Positions 41,438-47,186 of a DNA stretch of 47,186 nt are shown here, piece after piece. The stretch lies in NCBI GenBank assembly GCA_023433275.1, contig JAEZDN010000029.1, positions 1 through 47,186 on the forward strand. Direction: 5' to 3'. The stretch's first letter is position 1, and each line of letters begins with the position of its first letter. The DNA comes from Verrucomicrobiota bacterium (GTDB lineage: Bacteria > Verrucomicrobiota > Verrucomicrobiia > Opitutales > Opitutaceae). The position numbers and the translations under genes were made by a program. The notes beneath the pieces were generated by a model. The model saw only the letters and a list, made by a program, of their open reading frames with translations, had not been told where the DNA came from and made no database searches.

Positions 41438-42562
41438 TCAGCTCAGGCGCACGGGCATGATGACGCAGACGAAACTCTCGAGCGTCTTGAACACGCCGGG
41501 GCTGACCTCGTCCTTAAGCTCGAAGAACACCTCGTCCTTGGTGAGGGCGCGGAGCGGGTCCATGACGAACTGGGGGTTGAAGGCGACCTGCAGGTCGGGG
41601 CCGCTGTAGGAAATGGCCATCGACTCATGCGCCTCGCCGAAGTCGGGGGAGGAGGCGGTGATCTCGAGCAGGTTGGAGGTGAGCTTGATCTTGACGGAGT
41701 TGGACTTCTCGGAGGTCACCAAGGCGGCGCGGTGCACGCACTGCAGGAAGAGCTCGCGCTCGAGCTTGATGCGCTGGTGGGTCTCCTTGGGGATGACCTG
41801 CTGGTAATTCGGGTAGTTGCCCTCGACGACCTTCGAGAACAGGAAGATGCTGTCGGTCAGGCCGCCGGCCTCCTTGCCGGTCTCGATCTGGAACGCCGCG
41901 CGTCGCTCGTTGAAGGCGATGGTGAGCTTCTCGCCCTTGCCGAGCAGGCGGAGGAGTTCCGCGACGGTTTTCGCCGGCAGGATGATCGCGCCGCTCGAGG
42001 CGGCGGGCGTGGCGAGGTCCTTGCTGACGAGCGCAAGGCGACGGCCATCGGTGGCCACCAGCGCCAGCTTGCCGTCCTTGAAGCTGAAATAGACGCCGTT
42101 GAGGATGTACCGCGTCTCGTCGGTGGACTGGGCGTACGCGACGTTGCCGAGCATCGTGGCGAGCTCGCCCTGGTCCAGCGTGTGGCTCTTGTCCTCGCTG
42201 GAATCGGGCAGCTTGGGGAATTCCTCGGCGCCGATGCCCATGATGCGGAAATTCGAGCCGCCGGAGGCGATCTTCGCCTGGTGGTTGGCGGTGGAGTCGA
42301 ACGACACGTCGACGTTGGGCAGTTCCCGCACGATGGTGGCCAGGCGCTTGACGGGCAGCGTGATTGAACCGCCTTCCTTCACCTCGGCCTTGATGCGGCA
42401 GCGGATGCCGAGGTCGAGATTGGTGGTCGTCAGGGAAATGTGGTCCTTCTCCGCCTCGATGAGCACGTTGCTCAGGATGGGCATCGCCGCCTTGGATCCC
42501 ACGACATTGAGGACCTGGGCCAGGCCGTTGCTGAAGTGGTCGCGGTTGATCTTAAATTTCAT
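41438..42562 (-). CDS. dnaN: DNA polymerase III sliding clamp (beta subunit)
   Basis: A 374-residue ring-forming processivity factor. Seen: the three clamp domains of similar fold (about 1-120, 125-245 and 250-374) with the family N-terminus MKFKINRDHFSNGLAQV, SKAAMPILSNVLIEA, ATDGRRLALV at the partner-binding region, EGNYPNYQQVIP, and the C-terminal IMPVRL motif that binds polymerase and other partners. Length is normal. dnaA is not adjacent here. The leader CCCCAACCAAGCAACTGAACG has no Shine-Dalgarno. Confidence 0.98.
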   Translation of the reverse strand: MKFKINRDHFSNGLAQVLNVVGSKAAMPILSNVLIEAEKDHISLTTTNLDLGIRCRIKAEVKEGGSITLPVKRLATIVRELPNVDVSFDSTANHQAKIASGGSNFRIMGIGAEEFPKLPDSSEDKSHTLDQGELATMLGNVAYAQSTDETRYILNGVYFSFKDGKLALVATDGRRLALVSKDLATPAASSGAIILPAKTVAELLRLLGKGEKLTIAFNERRAAFQIETGKEAGGLTDSIFLFSKVVEGNYPNYQQVIPKETHQRIKLERELFLQCVHRAALVTSEKSNSVKIKLTSNLLEITASSPDFGEAHESMAISYSGPDLQVAFNPQFVMDPLRALTKDEVFFELKDEVSPGVFKTLESFVCVIMPVRLS

Positions 42563-42757
42563 CGTTCAGTTGCTTGGTTGGGGCGTTAGCTAACAAAGGA
42601 TTGATTGAAGACGTATTCAATAAGGAAGTATCCGTATTATTATGGTCGGAGAATTTGGGAGCAACCGGGCGTTTTCAGAGGGAAAAGCGGCGCCGGAAAG
42701 TCTGTGAACCATTCCCGAGCAGTCGCGAATAACCCCGGGGTTGTTCACAGGAAAAAG
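42563..42757. promoter_or_regulatory. AT-rich dnaN upstream region
   Basis: These 195 bp lie between pssA and dnaN, both minus. The dnaN-proximal 100 bp (42590-42660) are clearly AT-richer than the rest of the window (ATTGATTGAAGACG, GTATTATTATGG). TTGTTCACA (42741-42749) and the inverted TGTGAACCA (42704-42712) resemble DnaA boxes with one and two changes from TTATNCACA. This could be the dnaN promoter with DnaA control, or an origin fragment; neither is shown. Confidence 0.4.
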
Positions 42758-43663
42758 TTATTCGGAATCACCGTGCTTCATCTTCACAAGTTTTCGGCGC
42801 AGGGCGCGCATCTGGGCATGACGGGCGGCCCGGCGGTAGTGGGCCAGGAGGCCGTAACCGATGTAACCCAGGAAAAGGAAGAAGATGGCCACCTCGCGCA
42901 GCCGCCAGATGAGCACCACGCCGACGAAGACCAGGACGAAGGTGCGGAAACGGGTCTTCGTCTCCCAGTTCACCTGCTTGAAGCTGGGAAAGCGGATGGT
43001 GCTGACCATGAGCACCGAGACCAGGATGAGGATCAGCGGCAGCCCGAGGGCGGACTGCCGCAGCTCGCGGGCGTTCAGCTCGAGGTTCAGGAGCAGGAGG
43101 ACGAGTGACGCGATGGTGCCGGCGGCGGCGGGGATGGGCAGGCCGACGAAATCCTTGTGCGACTCAGCCTCGGCGCGGTGCAGGAGCGGATTGGTGATCA
43201 CGTTGAACCGCGCGAGGCGCACCGCCCCGCAGAGCAGGTAAATGAATGCGATCAGCCACCCCAGCTCGCGGAACCACTGGTAATCCTCGCGCGGGGCGAG
43301 GATCAGGAAGAAAACCATCAGCGCGGGCGCCATGCCGAAGGAGACGACATCGGCGAGGGAATCGAACTCCGCACCGAAGAGCGAGGTGCGGCCGCCCATG
43401 CGCGCCAGGCGACCGTCGAGCGAGTCGAACACCACCGCCGCCAGGATGAACCACACCGCCTGCGTGTAGAGCTCGGTCGAGGTCTGCGCCGTGTGCAGGA
43501 GCGCGTACTCGCCGCCATCCGTGATCAGGCGCGCCTGGATGCACTTGATGACCGCGATGAACCCGCAAAAGAGGTTCCCCGCCGTCATCAGGTTGGGCAG
43601 GAAATAAATCCGGCTCGCCTGCGTGACGTTGTAGGGATTTTCCCGTTGCTCGAGATCCGACAT
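42758..43663 (-). CDS. pssA: CDP-diacylglycerol--serine O-phosphatidyltransferase
   Basis: A 301-residue inner-membrane enzyme that makes phosphatidylserine. Seen: an N-terminal FLPNLMTAGNLFCGFIAVI helix, the CDP-alcohol phosphotransferase signature with DG..AR........G...D...D (DSLDGRLARMGGRTSLFGAE then DSLAD, about residues 80-108), and about eight hydrophobic segments. The C-terminal extension ends in a basic tail (RRKLVKMKHGDSE). The frame runs open further upstream through the RelE-like gene, but MSDLEQRENPYN at 43663 is the natural start. It lies 8 bp after the RelE-like gene. Confidence 0.95.
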   Translation of the reverse strand: MSDLEQRENPYNVTQASRIYFLPNLMTAGNLFCGFIAVIKCIQARLITDGGEYALLHTAQTSTELYTQAVWFILAAVVFDSLDGRLARMGGRTSLFGAEFDSLADVVSFGMAPALMVFFLILAPREDYQWFRELGWLIAFIYLLCGAVRLARFNVITNPLLHRAEAESHKDFVGLPIPAAAGTIASLVLLLLNLELNARELRQSALGLPLILILVSVLMVSTIRFPSFKQVNWETKTRFRTFVLVFVGVVLIWRLREVAIFFLFLGYIGYGLLAHYRRAARHAQMRALRRKLVKMKHGDSE

Positions 43664-43671
43664 GACCGCGG

Positions 43672-44022
43672 TTACTTCGTCAGGCTGTCGAGATACTTCC
43701 AGAATTTCGAATGTTGCTCGAACAGCTGCTGTTCCGAAACGGGCAGCTTCATGCGGAAGAGCACGTCCTCCAGCGAATCCTTGTGCAGGATGTAATTGGT
43801 GTGGAGCTTGTCCCCGTCGACCGTGAAGTAGAACCGGAAGTCGCCCGAGCGCAGCCGGTAATAGACCTGCTCGCCGCGCGTGAACCGGCCGAGCGGCTCG
43901 CGCGGGTTGGCCAGGTCGGACGGGCGGATCCGGCTGATGGGCTCGATCGCTTCCAGCTGCGCCAGCTTGTCGAGCCGGTTCAGCTCGCGCATGCTTTGCT
44001 CGGAAAAGGTGACCTGAAACAT
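43672..44022 (-). CDS. RelE/ParE-like small protein in the pssA operon
   Basis: A 116-residue protein. The order of a helical N-part (SEQSMRELNRLDKLAQLEAI), a proline/arginine loop, and beta strands (GEQVYYRLRSGDFRFYFTVD, HTNYILHKDS) resembles RelE/ParE-fold mRNA interferases. No antitoxin gene is next to it, and it is 8 bp upstream of pssA in the same operon. It may be a domesticated family member with a regulatory role. The fold call is moderate and the function unknown. The ATG at 44022 is chosen because upstream codons read as leader. Confidence 0.6.
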   Translation of the reverse strand: MFQVTFSEQSMRELNRLDKLAQLEAIEPISRIRPSDLANPREPLGRFTRGEQVYYRLRSGDFRFYFTVDGDKLHTNYILHKDSLEDVLFRMKLPVSEQQLFEQHSKFWKYLDSLTK

Positions 44023-44100
44023 GGTGGGTGGAAGTGGACTGGTAACCGCCTGGGGCGCGGGGCGTCTTGACCGGCAAGCAGTCAACCCAACCCCCGCACG

Positions 44101-44685
44101 ATGAAAAACAGGTCTGTATCCCTCTGTCTTCTGACGGCAACGCTATTCGCCTTTCCCGCCCTCGCGGCGGACCAGCCCGCGGAGACCCCGCCGGCCTCGC
44201 CGGCTCCGGCCCGGGACGCGGACGCCCGCCGGGAAAAGTTCATGCAACGCTTCGACCAGGACAAGGATGGCAAGCTGAGCGACGCCGAGCGCCAGGCCGC
44301 CCGCGAACAAATGCGCAAAAACCGCGCCCAGTCCGGCCGGCATCACGCGCGCGGCGATCAGGCGCGCGAAAACCTGAAGAAACGATTCGATCGCGACGGA
44401 GACGGGCAACTTGACCGGGCGGAAAAGCGGGAGGCGAAAAAGGCCCTCAAGAAGATGCGCCACAAGTTTCACCGCACCGCCCACCGCTACCGTTGGCATG
44501 AGAAACATTTCCGCCGCGGCTTCCGCGACCACGGATTTCCCTTCGCCGGCGGCGCGCCCGCGCGCCAGGCATTGCTCAAACGCTTTGACCAGGACGGCGA
44601 CGGCCGGCTGGGGGCAGGCGAGCGCCGCGCCGTGCAGGAGGCGTGGCGGCAATTCCTCGAGCAGGCGCCCAAGACCGGGCAATAG
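44101..44685 (+). CDS. Secreted EF-hand calcium-binding protein
   Basis: A 194-residue exported protein. Seen: a signal peptide (1-23, ending FPALAA), an Ala/Pro linker, and three EF-hand loops with the D-x-D-x-D-G pattern: DQDKDGKLSDAE at 52-63, DRDGDGQLDRAE at 97-108 and DQDGDGRLGAGE at 163-174. A long basic helix lies between the second and third loops. No other motif is seen. A role in calcium-dependent envelope structure or sensing is inference. The leader AACCCAACCCCCGCACG is SD-less. Divergent from the RelE-like gene. Confidence 0.85.
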   Translation: MKNRSVSLCLLTATLFAFPALAADQPAETPPASPAPARDADARREKFMQRFDQDKDGKLSDAERQAAREQMRKNRAQSGRHHARGDQARENLKKRFDRDGDGQLDRAEKREAKKALKKMRHKFHRTAHRYRWHEKHFRRGFRDHGFPFAGGAPARQALLKRFDQDGDGRLGAGERRAVQEAWRQFLEQAPKTGQ

Positions 44686-44711
44686 CGCCCGGCGTTTCGC
44701 CGCTAATCGCG

Positions 44712-45995
44712 ATGCTTTCGGGGCCGGCCCAGATCGGGGTTTGCGCCCGGGCCCGCGGCGCGCACGCTGATCTCATCGACTCCGAACCCGTCACGCTCGC
44801 CACCATCCGCGCCGCCCGCCGCCGTATTGACGGCGACGTGGCGGAGACGCCTTGCCCCGAGTCGATCCCGTTGTCGGGCATCACCGGCGCCCGCATTTTC
44901 TGCAAACTCGACAACATGCAGCGGACGGGGTCGTTCAAGGAGCGCGGGGCGCGCAATGCGCTCGGGCAATTGCCGGCCGCGCAGCGGCGACGCGGCGTGA
45001 TCGCCGCCTCGGCTGGCAACCACGCGCTCGGGCTGGCGTATCACGGGCAACTGCTCGATATCCCGGTGACCGTGGTGATGCCCGATTATGCGCCGCTCAT
45101 CAAGGTGAGCACCTGCCGCCGGCTCGGTGCGCGCGTGGTGATTGCCGGGCGCGATTTTGCCGAGGCGCGCGCCCGCGCCGATGCCCTGGCGGCGGAAGGG
45201 AATCTCGCCTACATCCATGGGTACGACGATCCCGCCATCATTTCCGGCCAGGGCACGATGGCGCTCGAAATACTCGAGCAGGTCAGGAAGGCCGATGCCA
45301 TCGTCTGCCCCATCGGCGGCGCCGGGCTGATCGCGGGCATCGCGGTCGCCGTCAAGGCGCTGCGGCCGTCCGTCCGCGTCATCGGCGTCGAATCGAAGGC
45401 GACCGCCAGCTTCACCGCCGCGCTGCGCGCGCGGAAACCCGTCGTCATCCGGCGCCGGGCCACGCTCGCGGACGGACTTGCGGTGCTGCGGGTGGGCGAC
45501 ACCGCCTTCAGCCTGGCGCGCCCGCGCGTGGATCGCGTCGTGCAGGTGGGGGAGGAATGGATCGCGCTGGCGATCCTGCGCCTGATCGAGCTCGAGAAGA
45601 TCGTCGTGGAAGGCGCCGCCGCGGCGCCGCTCGCCGCCCTGATGGCGGGTTTGCTGCCGGAGTTGCGGGACAAGAACGTGGTCCTGACGATGTGCGGCGG
45701 TAACATCGACCCGGCGATCCTGAGCCGCGTCATTGAAAAGGGCTTGGTGCACGACGGACGGCTCACGCGTTTCACGGCGCTGATCAGCGACCGGCCGGGC
45801 GGCCTGGCCGAATTGAGCCGGGTGGTCGCCGACACCGGCGCGAGCATCAAGGATATCGCCCACGACCGCGCTTTCAGTGGTCCCGACGTTTCGGCGGTGA
45901 ATGCCGTCTGCACGGTCGAGACGCGTGATCATGCCCATATCCGTGAACTGCACCGCGCGCTGCGCCGCCATGGTTTCGCCGTCCGATCCAGATAG
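44712..45995 (+). CDS. ilvA: Threonine ammonia-lyase with ACT domain
   Basis: A 427-residue PLP enzyme converting threonine to 2-oxobutyrate and ammonia. Seen: the PLP Lys K76 in GSFKERGARN, SAGNHALGLAY, IHGYDDPAIISGQGTMALEIL, the phosphate-binding PIGGAGLIAGIA, MCGGNID near the cofactor nitrogen, and a C-terminal ACT regulatory domain (about 345-427: RFTALISDRPGGLAELSRVV). This medium form with one ACT domain fits the IlvA/TdcB group; whether biosynthetic or catabolic is not decided. The start is uncertain: an ATG at 44712 gives a variable N-tail of about 25 residues before the conserved part. The frame overlaps the EF-hand gene if extended upstream. Confidence 0.88.
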   Translation: MLSGPAQIGVCARARGAHADLIDSEPVTLATIRAARRRIDGDVAETPCPESIPLSGITGARIFCKLDNMQRTGSFKERGARNALGQLPAAQRRRGVIAASAGNHALGLAYHGQLLDIPVTVVMPDYAPLIKVSTCRRLGARVVIAGRDFAEARARADALAAEGNLAYIHGYDDPAIISGQGTMALEILEQVRKADAIVCPIGGAGLIAGIAVAVKALRPSVRVIGVESKATASFTAALRARKPVVIRRRATLADGLAVLRVGDTAFSLARPRVDRVVQVGEEWIALAILRLIELEKIVVEGAAAAPLAALMAGLLPELRDKNVVLTMCGGNIDPAILSRVIEKGLVHDGRLTRFTALISDRPGGLAELSRVVADTGASIKDIAHDRAFSGPDVSAVNAVCTVETRDHAHIRELHRALRRHGFAVRSR

Positions 45996-46053
45996 CGTCC
46001 GACCCCCGGCCGGACCGAAACGGAAAAGGTTCGGGCATTCGGCTGCGGTTCCG

Positions 46054-46989
46054 GTGGGCAGAGCTCGTGCCTTCCGTGAGCGACTCGTCTGGTTGCTGCT
46101 GTTGGCAGTGGTGTCGCTGGCCGGTTGCCAATCCGGCCCGCGCCCGGTCGCCGCGCCGCAGTCGCCGGCGGGGGACGAGATTATCGTGGCGGGGCAGCGG
46201 TTTGCCATCGGTACTCGCGTCGTTCCCTGGCTGGCGGCGGGAGGCTACGACGCATACAACCGGAAGATTCCGAACCACGGTCGCCGCGCCCTGGACGGAC
46301 GCCCGGCGGGCGAGCGGGATCCGTCGCTCGCGGACCTCAAGCGCAACATCGACCAATTTGTCCTCCACTACGACGGCGCCGGGTTGAGCCGCACCTGTTT
46401 TCAGATTCTTCAGCAACGCGGATTGAGTGCGCACTTCCTGTTGGATGTGGATGGCACGATCTACCAGACGCTCGATTTGAAGGAACGCGCGTGGCATGCG
46501 GGCGCCGCCAACGACCGTTCGATCGGCATCGAGATCGCGAACATCGGGGCGTATCCCCTGAACGACGCGAAGCTGTTGAACGCCTGGTATCGCCGCGAGG
46601 CGACGGGCCAGACGCGACTCGTGCCGCCGGCGCTGGTCGGGGGGACGGGCATCCGCACGCCGGATTTTCGCGGCCGGCCGCAGCGGCCCGACCCGGTGAA
46701 GGGGCGGATTCACGGACGGGAGTTGCTGCAGTATGATTTCACCCCCGAGCAATACGCCGCGCTCATCAAGCTCACGGCCGCGCTGCACCGGGTGTTCCCG
46801 CGCATCAAGCTGGATTACCCGCGCGACGCCAACGGCCGGCTCATCGAGGAGAAACTGCCCGACGCCGCCCTCGCGAAGTTCCAGGGCGTGCTCGCCCACT
46901 ATCATCTTCAAACCAACAAAGTCGACCCCGGCCCCGCGTTTCAATGGGATCCCGTGATCAACGGGGCGAAGCGTGAGCTGAAACGATGA
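46054..46989 (+). CDS. Lipoprotein N-acetylmuramoyl-L-alanine amidase
   Basis: A zinc peptidoglycan hydrolase of the Amidase_2/PGRP fold cleaving the MurNAc-L-Ala bond. Seen: a lipoprotein signal with lipobox LAGC (Cys at about 25 from a GTG at 46054), FVLHYDGAG with the first zinc His, DLKERAWHAGAAN, the catalytic-type Glu in IGIEIANIG, the IHGRELLQYDFTPEQYAAL segment with the later zinc His, and a C-terminal helix. An ATG at 45970 would give an over-long signal and overlap ilvA by 26 bp; I prefer the GTG but the start is not certain. It lies 29 bp before the CRISPR array. Confidence 0.87.
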   Translation: MGRARAFRERLVWLLLLAVVSLAGCQSGPRPVAAPQSPAGDEIIVAGQRFAIGTRVVPWLAAGGYDAYNRKIPNHGRRALDGRPAGERDPSLADLKRNIDQFVLHYDGAGLSRTCFQILQQRGLSAHFLLDVDGTIYQTLDLKERAWHAGAANDRSIGIEIANIGAYPLNDAKLLNAWYRREATGQTRLVPPALVGGTGIRTPDFRGRPQRPDPVKGRIHGRELLQYDFTPEQYAALIKLTAALHRVFPRIKLDYPRDANGRLIEEKLPDAALAKFQGVLAHYHLQTNKVDPGPAFQWDPVINGAKRELKR

Positions 46990-47018
46990 TGCGGTGGGTA
47001 TTACCTCCCGCGTCCGTG

Positions 47019-47186
47019 GCTTCAACGGGGCCGCGCTCTTTCGAGCGCGGAGAGACCCGCGGCGCCGATACCACGGCCGCGATCGCCTAGCTTCAACGGG
47101 GCCGCGCTCTTTCGAGCGCGGAGAGGATGCGCTGTCCGTGCCGTATGGTCATCAGTGTGCGCTTCAACGGGGCCGCGCTCTTTCGA
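47019..47186. CRISPR. CRISPR array, left end (three repeats, two spacers, running off the window)
   Basis: Identical 36-bp repeats start at 47019 and 47090. A third starts at 47161 and is cut by the window end at 26 bases. Spacers are 47055-47089 and 47126-47160, each 35 bp and unrelated. The repeat begins GCTTCAACGGGG and holds an 8-bp perfect stem, CCGCGCTC-TTTC-GAGCGCGG, ending GAGAG. Read on the minus strand it ends GTTGAAGC, similar to the GAAAC/GAAGC 3' ends of type I and related repeats. No cas gene is in view and only 29 bp separate it from the amidase, too little for a usual leader, so this is probably the trailer end and the leader lies to the right (inference). Subtype undecided. 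Confidence 0.95.

Noticed and set aside
46991..47018. A CRISPR leader just left of the array
   Set aside because: Only 29 bp are available, not AT-rich, and the orientation of the repeat suggests the leader is on the other side.
1..47186. tRNA, rRNA or riboswitch genes
   Set aside because: I scanned for CCA-ended cloverleaf pieces, GTTCGA-type T loops in proper context and rRNA-like blocks and saw none I could support. A covariance-model search would decide.

Overview
The window is a high-GC chromosomal segment, most likely from a member of the Opitutaceae (Verrucomicrobiota). The reasons are the PEP-CTERM sorting signal, the many SD-less and C-rich translation leaders, the family profile (Gfo/Idh/MocA with Tat signals, TonB-dependent receptor without a SusD partner, IVP four-helix-bundle gene) and several families of short paired palindromic repeats between genes. 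The taxonomic call is inference. No rRNA or tRNA gene was seen.

Layout. 0.2-8.7 kb holds housekeeping and envelope genes: an RNA-methyltransferase-like protein and a MazG-like protein (minus strand), a Tat-exported Gfo/Idh/MocA oxidoreductase, a PEP-CTERM protein with a translationally coupled 56-aa membrane peptide, then a plus-strand run miaB, IVP four-helix-bundle gene, membrane protein, gmk and an exported MBL-fold hydrolase. 8.8-14.8 kb holds a KaiC-like ATPase in tight operon with a hybrid histidine kinase, an Rnk/GreA-like factor, an exported beta-gamma-crystallin/DUF4214 protein and an outer-membrane beta-barrel protein. 15.0-19.0 kb is the complete de novo NAD operon nadA-nadC-nadB (minus). 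Its nadB carries an in-frame insertion of a palindromic repeat element.

19.2-26.1 kb is a sensory island: a 1580-aa CheB-CheR-PAS-GAF-histidine kinase-receiver protein, convergent to a bphO-bphP pair in which heme oxygenase supplies biliverdin to a bacteriophytochrome that stops right after the PHY domain and has no output domain. The kinase-receiver halves of the 1580-aa protein and of the KaiC-linked kinase are close paralogues. 26.4-38.2 kb is a maltodextrin/starch locus: AraC regulator, two GH13 amylases, MFS sugar transporter, malQ and a TonB-dependent receptor. 38.4-47.0 kb returns to housekeeping: gnd, two membrane proteins of unknown function, dnaN, pssA with a RelE-like small protein, an EF-hand protein, threonine ammonia-lyase and a lipoprotein amidase. 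The window ends inside a CRISPR array (36-bp repeats, 35-bp spacers), starting 29 bp after the amidase gene; no cas gene is in view.

The items most worth following up are the output-less phytochrome beside a giant chemosensory kinase, the protein-coding palindromic insertion in nadB, the IVP gene bracketed by 33-bp inverted repeats, and the repertoire of at least six palindromic repeat families in 47 kb.
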